Assembly: GCA_050084515.1 (NCBI GenBank) | Contig: CM114273.1 | Location: forward strand, 12,338,001 to 12,402,000 | Length of the DNA stretch: 64,000 nucleotides | Reading direction: 5' to 3' | Origin: Blasia pusilla | Taxonomy: Eukaryota > Marchantiophyta > Marchantiopsida > Blasiales | Shown: piece by piece, positions 45,361 to 57,299 of the stretch | Numbering within the stretch: the first letter of the stretch is position 1 | How the letters are laid out: the number at the start of each line of letters is the position of its first letter | Made by a program: the position numbers and the translations under genes | Notes under the pieces: model-generated | What the model saw: only the letters and a program-made list of their open reading frames with translations | The model's database searches: none | What the model was told of the DNA's origin: nothing

Positions 45361-46145
45361 TTGGAACAATACGAAGAATGTCAGAAATTGATGTAGGTGG
45401 TGTGAGATATAGTAATTCGCCACTAGACCCAACAAATCATATGATAGTGTAGGCTTCCTCTATCTTGTATTTCATACTTAAGTACAGAGTTAAGTGATGT
45501 TGCCTAAAATTTATGATAAGGATATGGGATGTACTACTTAATAGTAGCATTTAAGCATAGTTGCATTTTCTTGGTGAGCTTATGAGAGAATCAAACTCAT
45601 AAGTAGCAAGGTTGCATGTGGACAACGTCCGTGTCCGTAGACATGTCCATGTCCATCGACTTGCGTCTGTCCTATAGAAGGATTTTTCCACATGGGCCCC
45701 ACCTCCTCCTTCTTTCTCATCTCCCCACTCGCCTCCATGTTCCGCACTTTCTCGTTTCTTCCTTCCCCCACCTCCACTCCCTCCCCCCTTATTGCCCCAC
45801 CTGCCCTAGCCTTGCCTTCCATCACAAGCTATAATTGTTGAACCCGCCTATTGCTATCCATGGACATGTCCATCCATATTTGTCTTAAGGACGTACTTGT
45901 CTATTTTTGTTCAACCATGATAAGCAATGAGATCAATTGGTGTATTTGATGTAGTAGTTTCAATTTTAATTGTGTCAAAATCAGGGACTATTGGAACAAT
46001 ACGAAGAATGTCATAAATTGATGTAGGTGGTGTGAGGCATAATAATTCGCCACTAGACCCAACAAATCATATGATAGTGTAGGCTTCCTCTACCTTGTAT
46101 TTCATACTTAAGTATAGAGTTAAGCGGTGTTGTCTACAATTTATG
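45361..46145. repeat. 155-bp direct repeats flanking a TIR element
   Basis: 45361-45515 and 45991-46145 are near-identical (about ten differences by eye), both beginning TTGGAACAATACGAAGAATG and ending around TTATG. The TIR element 45609-45918 lies between them. The arrangement reads as a local duplication of about 630 bp with the transposon in the spacer. Confidence 0.85.
45609..45918. mobile_element. Non-autonomous TIR DNA transposon, 310 bp, second subfamily
   Basis: The left end AGGTTGCATGTGGACAACGT and right end ...GTTCAACCAT form terminal inverted repeats. The interior matches 41510-41813 through most of its length. No transposase. Flanks (ATAAGTAGCA, ATAAGCAATG) are only weakly alike. 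Confidence 0.65.
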
Positions 46146-49100
46146 GGTGTGAAAAGATGAATTGAGCTAAACACGTATATAATCTTATGTGAAAAATTTT
46201 GAGCATATTTTTCAAGGTGATTATGCCAAGTGAAGCTAACATTAAAATTCTCTAAGATTTTTTCTATCTCGCCAATCCCTTCTCGCCTTCTCTATGCTGG
46301 TACTCAAAGAGATTTCACCTCACCACAAGCTTAAAATATTAACACTTTTTGTACCTCAATGCTTACTCGTATCAAAGATAATTCCCTCTATCCACCATTA
46401 GGACCAAGGAGGAATAATATCTCCCAAATCTATTACTCTTCATCCTCAATAGATCTTGTCTGCATGCGTACAAAATAATATGCATGAATATCTTACACTT
46501 AAGTATAGATTAGCATGTAGGCTTGTGAGTTATCATTGGCAAACCATAGCCTTACGAGAGGAAGAACATATGCAATATGTTTTTAGTATAGATGCAAAGT
46601 TACGACTATTATGGAATTGTGATGTACTCTGCTCCTTCTAATAAAATGTTTACCATAACATTAGCAAAAATCCATCATATGCCTTATGCAACACATTTAT
46701 AACATCCTATATTATATGAAGGGATAGGAAATTCTATGCATATGACTTATGTACTACTAATTAGCCATAAACTATGTTAAATTTTTATATGACACCAACT
46801 TATATTACAGAAATTGTAGCATCTAATCCAATCCACCCGTGCAACTTCTTTCTATCGTTAACTTGTCGATTAGCATAGTAGAAAAATATTTTGGATTGTA
46901 CAAGGGGTTTTTTTCCCCTAAATCTCTAGTAGACTTCCCTTCAGTAGGATGGAATATAGAACCAATAGACCGAGAAAAATCCAATCCAATTCTGAAAGTA
47001 TAAGCTATGTGTTAGCAACAAATTCCAGTGTCATTACAATGTATAGGGATGTCTCATAAATTGTACCCGGCGAATCGAAATGTAGTACAAAATGTAACAT
47101 ACGACCTTCCAGTCTAGAAAAGACACTCTAAAGATATTTTTAATAATGGTTGTCTATTCTTCAGGTAAGAAGCCAATTGCAGAGATCGTTTCCTCATAGA
47201 CTCTTAAGGTAATTTATAAGAGAAAGGTTGAGTATAGAAACATGAATATTCCCTTTTCTCGTCCCATACCTCTATGGATTCTTCTCTTGCTCAAGTTAAT
47301 TTTATGACTATTCTAGGCAAAGTTCAAGACAATTATTCAATTTTCACTATACAAGCCATTAATCATCATACTCAACTAAAACAATCAATTTCATGATGCT
47401 CTTCATCTCAATAATTTATTCCTAATAGATACCTTGATAAGTTAAGACAAGATATCTTGAGCTAGCAGAGGAAGACCTCTATCATCACTTATCTAGACAT
47501 TCTATTCGTCCTCAAATATTTGGAACTAGTATGAAATCGCAGTCATAGAGTGGGGAAAAAAGTATTTTTTGGAACTATAATGTGCAATATAAGTTCAATA
47601 GCTTAATTGCAAAAATTACTCAAGAGCAAACTTTGAGTGGGCGAACGCTATGATTTCTCATATTCGTATGTTAGGAACTGTGTAGATAGGAAAATTCTTA
47701 GAGGAAAGGTTTGATTTAAGGTTATACCAATGAGTTATTTTTCAATGCAATAAAGGGCAATAGCTTGCTTATTTGCAAGTAAGGATGAATAACTAGGGGA
47801 CTCGTACATAAAGGAATCTCATAGCGGGGCATGGAAGGAACTTTAGTATTGTAAAATAGATCTGGACTTTTGGAGCTCGATTGAAAAAGCTACACAAAGT
47901 TGATCTGTGAGTGGGGGAATCTACTGATTCCTTGAATTAACATGTTGGAAACTATATGGATAAGAAGATATGTTGTGGAAGAGAGCAACATTTTGTGGAT
48001 TTGGAAGTAAGAGTACACAAATGAGGCACTACTGGGAGGCAAAACTTGAAATGAGGACCAAAAAATTGACCTTGAGTATCGAAGATACCTTACTAGATAG
48101 AAAAAATGTAGAGGAATAGGGATGAACTGCATAAGGAAAGCATTTAATAAATAAATAACATAAAAATGCACTTACTTAAGATAGTGTGGTGACAAAAAAA
48201 GGTGTTGATATCATGGGATCACGGTGTGAGGGCGAGATGATAAAAAATTGGCAAAAATAGGGTGTTGTAGCCTTATGAAGACCTAGTGTGGGTAGAAGTG
48301 TTAGATATCATGTTATCATGGTATGAAGGCGAGATGCATAAAAAAACATTTTACAAAAATAGTTATCTCCTTAATCATTTCACTAAGAGACACCATTAGA
48401 ATAAGAACAAGAAAAAAACAAGCGTAGGTGGGGCAAAACCGGAAAGTGCACTTACTAATCGCACAAGTAGAAGTTGGAAGGAATGATCCCAAGACGTCCA
48501 TCTCAAACAATTAGGAGCACATCGAAAGAAAGAGGAAAATGGATATAACCAAAGCTTGAAGGAAATTAAAGTGAGGATTAGTACGTGAAGAGGAAGAGAA
48601 GTAATATGCAATGGGGTAAGCAAGAAATTTTCTGAAAAGTTCACAAATGGATGTTGAAGGCAAAGGACATGCGCATGATCATGAAAGGCAAGAAACAACA
48701 ACTATTTTGGAATGAGTGAGCATGCTAGTGGGGTTGCAAAGAGCACAAGTCCCACAAAAAATGAAGAAACAATCCAATACTAGTGACCGTGAGCGAAGAA
48801 GAGGAGTGATAGTGAATGAATATGAATCAACTCCTTCCATGAATTTTACATGGAAAGGGGAGGGAGTGCATAGATCTGCGGGTAAGGTAGATAACCAAAA
48901 TACAATGAAGATGGAAAAAAACAAGTTGGATATGATGTAGAGAATAATAAATGTGAGAATGAATTATGTAAGAACAAAAATAAACGAGTAACAATGGCAA
49001 GTAAAAAACATGCATTATCGGATGAAGATACTAACACGAATGATGAAGCTAGCATGAAGAAGCTAACACCAACGAAAATAAAATGGGTACCGCAAGCCAC

Positions 49101-49540
49101 AACCTGAACACGATTGAAGACCCTACCAAGAAGTAAAATTAGGGTAAAAAAAAAAACTAGACGAGAATAAGCCCTAAAGCGTAATAACCCAAGAACAACT
49201 AACATGAGCAAAGATGAGGGGATAGATTTGAATAGAGCAACTCTAAGTGTTACATAGAACTCATGATACCACATGGATAGGTTGAGTGAGCTAAGATAAA
49301 AAAAGAAGAAAATTGAGCCAACTTGAAGAAGGACCCAAAACGGCCTCTACATGTAGAAGCCATAATGACAATCCCGAAAGTTTTCTCCAATCATATTCAT
49401 GCTAAATCATGTGTGGATTTTTGTTATGTTGTCGAAATGTGTCCTTGCATTTTGACCATTCAATCGAATCAAATAAGGACTTCATACATGCCTTCGATGG
49501 AACCTAGAATTGTTAAGTTAGCGCCGTCACATTAAATTAT
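46146..49540. other. Decayed repeat DNA without recognisable genes
   Basis: AT-rich throughout. A repeated word block (GATATCATG...GGCGAGATG...ACAAAAATAG) lies at about 48203-48266 and 48298-48361. Minus-strand frames at 48316-49274 are rich in Leu, Phe and Ser only because the plus strand is A/G-rich. A minus-strand TGGTATCATGAG near 49260-49271 resembles a primer-binding site of an LTR element, but no LTR was found. Confidence 0.4.
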
Positions 49541-49760
49541 CTTCAAAATATGTCGCAAATCTACACCGTAGTAAACCACTAATGCTACATTGCTCGCCCA
49601 TGCAATGTACTGAGCTTCATTTGCAAAAGACCCCATCACCAAACCTTTTCTTCTTTCGGTTAGTATGGAGTTCCATTCTCAAAAAGAACCTCCTCGAGGC
49701 GATGGAGCAACAAGAAACTGCTTGAAATTTCTCTAGGTGAACAATGGAACCATAAGAAAA
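49540..49760 (-). mobile_element. Possible Ty1/copia RNase H relic
   Basis: A minus-strand frame contains FANEAQYIAWASNVA followed by VDLRHIL, which resembles the STEAEYIA...WLR stretch of copia RNase H. No other copia domains are visible. It abuts the third gene island. Confidence 0.35.
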
Positions 49761-49858
49761 TGCACTAAGAAAAATTTATTTTGAAATTTTGGGGATATTA
49801 TATATATATATAGAGAGCAGGCTAACCCAAAGAATTCCCCAAAAAATATATATATATA

Positions 49859-50389
49859 CTAGTAGAATAGATGAAGGTTACCACCCATTCTAAGGGAAGG
49901 CCACTCGTTCTCAACCCTAGAATATAAAAATACGGTCAAAGAGGTCCTACCCCAATAAACTCCATGAGACCTCCCCGTAAATAGACGGAACTCGCAGGAC
50001 CGTCGGTCCCTTCCTCTTTTCCGTCGCTTCCAGAGCGGGAATCCAGAGGTCCGAGCTTTGCATGCCGCTAGCCTGGGAAATCCGGGAGATCGAGCGAGAA
50101 ACCGTTGGACACGGGAAAGCTGTGACTCTAGATCGGTTTCGGATGATGGTCCGCAGAGGAGCGGAGAAATGGGATTGGCACTGTGCGCGGAAGAGACGAG
50201 AGAGCAGAGAGGAGCTACAGAATCATGGGGAACGCGAAAGTGATGAGGAGGAGGAGGAAGAGTACATGCTAGGGAGTGGAGCGGAGGAGCAGGGAGTGGG
50301 AACGATTGTTGGGTGGCGTGCAAGAAGTGCGGTGGTGTTGCTGGGGAAGGAGGCAGCAGCAACAGCCGAGGGATCTTGACGCTGCAGCT
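49859..50389 (+). promoter_or_regulatory. Toc34 upstream region
   Basis: GC-richer DNA starting abruptly near 49860 after an AT dinucleotide tract. It should contain the Toc34 promoter and 5' leader. No clear TATA box is visible. The 230-codon minus frame at 49859-50551 overlaps Toc34 exon 1 and has no motif, so it is treated as a shadow. Confidence 0.5.
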
Positions 50390-53300
50390 ATGGCGACCAC
50401 CCAGGTGCGAGAATGGACGGGATTGCAGCAGTTTCCTGTCCAGACTCAGACGGCCCTCCATGCACTCCTCGGGAGGCTCAGGCAAGAGGTGCGTCTTGCG
50501 TCCGGCGCGTTTCACTTGTTCACGTCTCGTTCTGGTGTCCTGTTGCGTCAAGCTCTTTTCACTTGTGCACGTCTCGTTCTGGCGTCCGGTCCTGTCTCCT
50601 GCGTTCGGTGGAGACTCGCGGCGCCCTCGCGTGCCGCTGCGCTTTCGAACGAACGGAATGCTCAGAGTTTCGACATTCTCGGGGTCGCTGTCCTGAATTA
50701 GCCGACTAGGTAGGTTGGGGTTGGGGGCTCTTGGAACCAGGGTTTTTGAGAATTCCCGATCAACGAATCTGTAATGATGAGCTTTTCACTACTCCTGGTC
50801 GTGTCATGTTTCGAACGATGGACGCGGTACATTGTACCGTGAGATTCTGGAATTGTCCGATATATTGGAAATTGACTGGTTTCGGTGACCTAATACGTTG
50901 AAGAGGGGAGGAAATAGGGTTTATGGCACTGTACTCTCTTTTGTCACAGCAAGTACGGGCACATGAGCTCAAGGAAGTTCTTAGGTGGGTTGCTCTATCT
51001 CGCAGGATATGGAGTCGTTGACGGTGCTCGTACTGGGGAAAGGTGGTGTGGGGAAGAGTTCAACCGTGAATTCTCTAGTTGGTGAGAGAGTGGCTGTTGT
51101 GAGTGCATTTCAGGTATGTCCTCGCACTTTCACCTTCTAAACTCACGGTTTCAAAGCATGCAATTGGGAAATAATGTGTCCGGAGCCGTAGTTGATGAAA
51201 ATTGTTGGTGGTGACAGTCGGAAACTCTCAGACCTATCCAGTGCTCACGATCAAGAGCCGGGTTCACTTTAAATATCATCGACACCCCCGGGCTTGTAGA
51301 AGGCGGCTGTGTGAACGACCAAGCCCTTGACATCATCCGAAGGTACTTGGCCTCAAGTCTTTGGGTCTGTTGAAGTTGAAGTCTACAGGGTCATGGTTTC
51401 ATATCTGCACACCAAGGCCCAGCGAATTCTATCATACTCGATTTGCAATTACTGTAGAATGTTTGTAAGATAAGTGGAGAAGGTACCAGTTTCGAATTCC
51501 ATGAGCCCATTTCTAGGCCTGAATCAATCGCAGATTGTGGAAGTGTGCACCACCCTTAGCTTATTTTTTGTTGGTTAACCTTGATTTGGCTGCTTTGGTG
51601 GTTGTTACTGATATCTTGATCGCTGTTGTCGCATTGGTCCATGACGACAAGTAAACTCACATCCTCTGCAGTCCTGGAGGAGTGATGGTGTTTTCTTTCC
51701 TTCACTTGATTTGCTGTGGAGTGGAGTAGGGGCGAGCAGTAGCGCTTCTGGTCAGGTTATTTATCTTCTGGTGACCATTCAAAATTACCCCAAGTAACAC
51801 CATACCGAATTTCACTTTTGCAGATTCCTCCTGAACAAAACTATTGATGCGGTGCTCTATGTCGATAGACTTGATGGATATCGAGTGGATAACCTTGACA
51901 AGCAGGTTATCCGTGCCATTGCACGGAGCTTTGGACCTCAAATTTGGCGTTTAGCTCTGGTTGTTCTCACACATGCCCAGCTCTCTCCTCCTGATGGTGT
52001 GGAGTATTCAGACTTTGTAGCCAGGAGATCAGCAGCTTTGCAGTCAGCTATTTGTCAGGAAGCTGGACTCAGGAAGGGTGAAGATCAGGTAGATTCTCAC
52101 ATAACAAAGTTGGTTTCTGACTGTTAGCTCGGATGGTGTGAACCTGACAAGCTGTAAATTTTCATGGTCGTGAGAGTTGCAGAAAGTTTAGCTGTTAATT
52201 AAAGTGTGGATCCTCATTTTTGTTCAAATTTCAGCAGCAGAAATTTTCTGCCAATTCAGTGCAGTTTGACTTAATTTTCCCCTTGGCTAATCTCATGGGA
52301 ACTTTGACCTTGATCGATTCTGTCTATGGTATGGTCAGGATAACTCATGGGTATTTTATATTTTTTATTGGGGTTTGAAGTCAGAGAGAGCGTGGTTGTG
52401 TAAAGCCCTACATATGTAGGGTGGAATGAACATGTGGGGCTGGTCCTAGATGGAAACAAGAAGGGTGTCTCCTAGAACCATGTCCGTATTGTTATGGTGG
52501 CAACTTGTTACCTGATTCACCCATAGTTTTGATGGAGTGGTGTTCTGGATCTTAACACAAGGTCATCTCTAGTGTCAAGAAAGTAGCTTGGTATGTATAA
52601 AGTATAGAAGTCTGGTATGAATCAAACACAGCATTAGAGCCCCTATAATTGTTTGTCGTTTCTGGCTTACTATTTAACCTGTCTAGTAGGTCAAGTATAG
52701 TTTTGAATAGACTCTGGTAGATTAGCAATATTATGTCTGACTCTTTGTCGACTTGGATTGGCCTCTCTTCCAAGGATTCTAAACTGTGGATGGCATGCAG
52801 GTTCCGGTGGTTTTGGTTGAAAACAGTGGGCGTTGCAACACAAATCCAGGTAGCGAGAAGGTGAGTCTGGGGTAGCCGCCTTAACCAGATTGCTGAGAAT
52901 TCATTCTCACTGTAGTGGACCTTGTAGTAAATGTGGATATCTGTGTTCTCTTCTCCTAGATTGATTTAAATGGGTTGGAGATGACTCTGTGGAAACCTTC
53001 TTGCAGATCCTACCAGATGGTACTGTTTGGCTCCCAAATCTTGTAGAGAAAATTGTAGAGGTTGCCACTGGTCCCACCAAATCACTTCTCATTGACAAAA
53101 AGTTGATTGATGGTCCCAATGCCAACCAACGAGGGAAGATCTGGATTCCTCTTTTGCTAATACTCCAGGTATGTTTTATCCAGTTCTCAAGCTTGGTTGT
53201 ATTTGATGAATTATTGTTGCAGCACTTCAAGTCTAAACTATGCGCATATGCACTTGTTGGTGATGACAAGTTGAGGACCTGGTGTACAGGCTGAAGGATA

Positions 53301-53602
53301 TTGAGAATGATGCAATCCCTCTTTTGAACTTTAGACTGACAGGTCAGCTTGGTTATGTGTTGTGATAACAGTATTTCTTTGTCCTGAAACCAATTCAAGC
53401 AAGAATCAACAAGGATATTGAGGATGAGAAGCAAAACAGACCACAATGGGAGATCCGTGCTGAGCAGTATCTGCGGAGCTCTGTTCTGGAAGAAGAGAGG
53501 GCTGATGAACAGGCCATTTCAGAAGCGCTCAAGCAAGACAATCTTGATGATGAAATCGATGATCAATTTGATGGTCTTGATGATGATGATGAGGATTTTT
53601 AG
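50390..53602 (+). CDS. TOC34: Toc34-type GTPase receptor of the chloroplast outer envelope
   Basis: Seven exons with GT-AG borders join in phase to 349 codons plus stop: 50390-50488, 51006-51113, 51218-51342, 51824-52088, 52801-52860, 53007-53168 and 53372-53602. The protein is the GTP-dependent preprotein receptor of the TOC translocon, anchored in the outer envelope with its GTPase in the cytosol. Motifs in order: VREWTGLQQFP N-terminus; P-loop VLGKGGVGKSSTVNSL; G3 IIDTPGLVEGG; VDRLDGYRVDNLDKQV with the arginine placed at the dimer interface in this family; VVLTHAQLSPPDG (G4 region); VPVVLVENSGRC. A hydrophobic anchor spans the exon 6/7 junction (IWIPLLLILQ-YFFVLKPIQ). About 65 residues follow, ending in an Asp-rich run (DDEIDDQFDGLDDDDEDF). 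Seed-plant Toc33/34 proteins, as I recall them, have much shorter tails. The gene looks intact. Confidence 0.95.
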
Positions 53603-55600
53603 ACTAGTTGAGAGAGTTAAGGTGCTGCACATTTGAGGTTTGGAAATGCATTCGATTCAAATGCAACTCATTTTTGAGAAAAGGAAGCTGAGGCTACACG
53701 ATTCTGCTTTAGTGGACTGCCCCAGTATAGTACACATTGCCTGTAATATTACTTTCAGAAAAGGAAGTCCTTTTTTGGGTGGAGTAGTTATTATCACACT
53801 CCAGGCCCTTCTTGTTGCAACCAATCTATCAGATTTTCTACTGTTCTCCTGGTAAGTATCCTATAGGAAAGAGTTCAGGGTCTTGGAGTTCAATTGATTG
53901 TAATTCTGCAGGGCTGCTGTACTCTCGACTCTATTGAGATGAATGGCGACTATTTCCCGGAGCGCCACAGGTGAACACAACAGCGTGTGGCGCTGGACCT
54001 CACCTCACATTTCTCAGTAGTTCTGAATCCCCTTGTTCATGCTATTTCTTGCCCCAGAAAGTGGCATGTAGAGTAGTTGTAATGATTCAGTCAAAATCTC
54101 AATAGAGTTATGTTGTGAAAACTGGAGGAACCAAGAGCGTGTGGAAGGTTCTGAACTCAATTTTTGTGTTGCCAGTCATTCTCATTTTGTGTTTCAAGTG
54201 AGAATGCCAAGGGTTCTGTTAACTGACTTGTTTGCCTGGCTTGAATAGGTGGTTGAAAGTTGAGATAATGGGCTCCTGTGTTTCTCGTATTTATAGTGAA
54301 GCTAGCTCCGGGTTCTTCTTGACTCCTTGAGTTTGGATGTAATAGAGCACCTGTCTGGGTTCATGGAGTGATCGGCTATCATAAGATGGTGGTTACTTTG
54401 TCTTCTGATGGATTGACTTCATTGAATGTTTCAAATTGGCATGGCTGTTACGAGAAGGCGACATTGTCGAGTCCCTCATATTCCATGTCACTCCCCTGAA
54501 GCTGCCATGGTTTGTTGGATCCATCATGTTCCGTCCCAGTGCTAACGACGACGTGTCTACTCTGCTGGTTTTTTCCGGGTTCTGGGAAAATCCAGTCAAT
54601 TGGCACTCTTTCTTTGGAATGGGACCTCTACTAGGTCAAAGCTTTTAAGAAAAACATGCTCAGGTGTGGGGGCACTCCCCAAGATGTTTCTGTCTCTGAC
54701 CTTGCATTTTGGACAAGGAGTCTCAACTCCAAGGATTTAGAATCACTTTTTGTATTTTACAATCATTCAAAATTACTGTTCTGTTTTCTAAGGCCAACTC
54801 TCATGCTTGATTTGGTTCCTGGTATATATGATGTGGGTTATTGACTGGCCAAGGGCGAGCTACTCCCAAAGTAGTAGTCTCTCTCTTGAGATAAGTGGCA
54901 GCTCAAGGGATTTGTAAGGATGCATGGGCTGTGGCAGTTGTAAACTTCTCAAGGTTGGACAAGGTAGTAGGTAAGTGCCTTCACCAGGAAACTGGCTGTT
55001 TCCTTTGGTAATGCCATGGGAGAATACATGTATATTGGAGAGAATGCCTTATTGGTGAATGTCTTCAACACAATTCTCGCTAGATTGCCATGCATGGATT
55101 GTCTGGTGCTGTAGCCCAATAAGTGGTCTTGGAATTGTGTAAACTGGAGAAAGAGGCGCAGTACACCATGTGCTATACGAGGGATACTAATCAATAGATG
55201 TAATCTGGATTGTTGTGCCACATGAATATAACACAATGGGGCAGCTTACTGAGGAAAACACATCTACCAAAAGCATGGGTGAGTGCCTTGATGGATTAAA
55301 GTTGCTAGAGGAACTCAGCAAGCTGAAAGTAATGCGCATTTACAAAGGTTTGAGGATCCTGCCTAGAGGGAGTAGTGAACAGGTACTAAGAATACTAAAG
55401 TTTTTGAAAGAGGAGGATGAGGTTGCCTCTTGTTTAAGAATAGTGTCTAACCCTGGGCCATGCACAGGAGTGAAGGGATTGACCATGCTCACACAAAATC
55501 AAAATTTCCTTCTTGCTGCCTTTAGTATGAAAAGTACTTTCATGTGGCAAACATGTGTTCGCAAACCAAGAAGACACTAACAATAATACATGTTATTACT
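53603..55600. other. Downstream flank of Toc34
   Basis: Moderately GC-rich, apparently unique DNA, probably including the Toc34 3' untranslated region. A plus-strand frame at 54436-54648 (AWLLREGDIVESLIF...) and one at 55215-55580 (LDGLKLLEELSKLKVMRIYKG...) look protein-like in composition, but I recognise neither. They could be decayed gene or transposon exons. Confidence 0.4.
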
Positions 55601-57200
55601 TGATGTATAAAGGGTTGAGGCTCAACAAATGTCACATAAGAAGCATTACAATCCCAACAACTAATATGAGAAGAAAATAGATCCAAACAACTAAATTCTT
55701 TCCATATGTTTAGATTTTGGAGTTGGAGGAGAATATGAATGTCAAGTGTTGTAAACGTACTTGGTTATCATTTTTTGTCTCAAGATACATTGGTTTTTAT
55801 TGTTTTAAAGTGAATTCTAATTTAAATTGCACATTGTCTAGTTGTTTTCTCTCCATCTCCATATACTTTTAATGGATTTCATTATTTCTAATGTAGTTAT
55901 CATATTACCTTTATAGCACTACGGTTGAGATATCGTGAATCACAAGTTTATTTATTGTTCCACGGATATGGAGTTGGAAAATTCATCTTTGTTAATCTAC
56001 TTTTACATGTTCTATTTTATTCGTAATTTCTTCCATTTTCCTCCTCATCCTTGGTCTCGTCACTTTCCTCTTCATACTCAAACAGTTTCCATAATTCTTC
56101 ATCGTCCTTTGGTCTCACCTATTCATCATAAACCAGACCGAGTACTATCAAATCCTATCATTTTGTTAACTTCAATATTTTTAAATGAATTCTTGCTTCC
56201 AACTTGTATTTTTCTACTTTCTCATCTTTCCCTAATTTACATATCCTTCAATTATCATCCTTCATTGCCCAACTCATCTCCCATCTCCTTGCCATTTAAC
56301 CCTTCTTATTTCTAATTTGGGTTCATTTTTTACATTATGGGAAGAAATTAATTGTTGTTGGGATGAATCATGAATCTTCAATCCCTTACTTGATATCACC
56401 TCCTACTACACTCCCTACCAAATTTGCTTGGACTTGGTTAAGCGGAATTGATCTTCTTCACTCTTTATGCCTTAGTTACCCTTGCTTAGACTCTACGTGC
56501 ATGTGTTAATTGTTCATTGTCCCATCAGCCAATAAGGATTGTTTTCCTCATTAGAAAGGTTTTGCACATGATCCCACGGAATGTCAATATTTGGTAACTC
56601 TTATTTATGTTCTCCAAATGGGTTATAGTTGTGGATCTCAAGGATGATGTGATGGTCCACTGTGAAACCTCGCAAAGAATTCAACATTTTAAGTATGGGG
56701 ATTGGGAAAATCTTTAGAATGGGTATGTATTTCGAGTAGAAGCCTTTGCAATGGCTCATCCAACTCCATTTGCAAATCATGGGAGGCCATCAATAAACAA
56801 TGCCTTCGATGAAGACTACTTTTGGGCAAGTTGGTGAAAACATGTAAGAAAAATATATTTGATAAAATGATTATCTCGAAAATTAATGATAATTTGCATG
56901 AATCAATTTTGAAAATCCTAGCTATTGATTTATGATTTTTTTTTCTAAAATCTGGCCAAAGAATCTTATAATAACATAATTCGAAACATAAAAAGTAGTT
57001 TTGGAATTTGAATAATAGCGGATGATATCTATAAAAACATTTTATTGCTATTACCAACACATAATACATAACTAAACATCCCCTCCTCATCGTTGGTCTC
57101 GTCATTTTCCTCCCAATGCTCATGCACCCACTACACTCTGTGCATTTCTTTCTTATCCTCCTCTTATCGCTTTATCATCTCTTCCTATTCATCATAATCT
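55601..57200. other. AT-rich DNA leading into the non-LTR relic
   Basis: Only chance frames are visible (for example the minus-strand 144-codon frame at 56689-57123). Some may be the decayed 5' part of the retrotransposon below. Confidence 0.4.
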
Positions 57201-57299
57201 CGATCCATTACAACCGAATCTAAGTACTTCAAGAAGTGGATTTATCTCTCTATAGAAGGTATGTGTACATGTTGCTATATACACTCTTTTGTACCCTAT

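Noticed and set aside
49260-49271. Minus-strand TGGTATCATGAG as an initiator-tRNA primer-binding site
   Set aside because: Only the first eight bases fit the usual TGGTATCAGAGC, and no LTR edge adjoins it.
48316-49274. Overlapping Leu/Phe/Ser-rich minus-strand frames resembling membrane proteins
   Set aside because: The plus strand is A/G-rich here, which alone produces hydrophobic antisense translations. No start context or conserved motif.
49859-50551. 230-codon minus-strand frame
   Set aside because: Runs antisense through Toc34 exon 1 and its leader; no recognisable domain.
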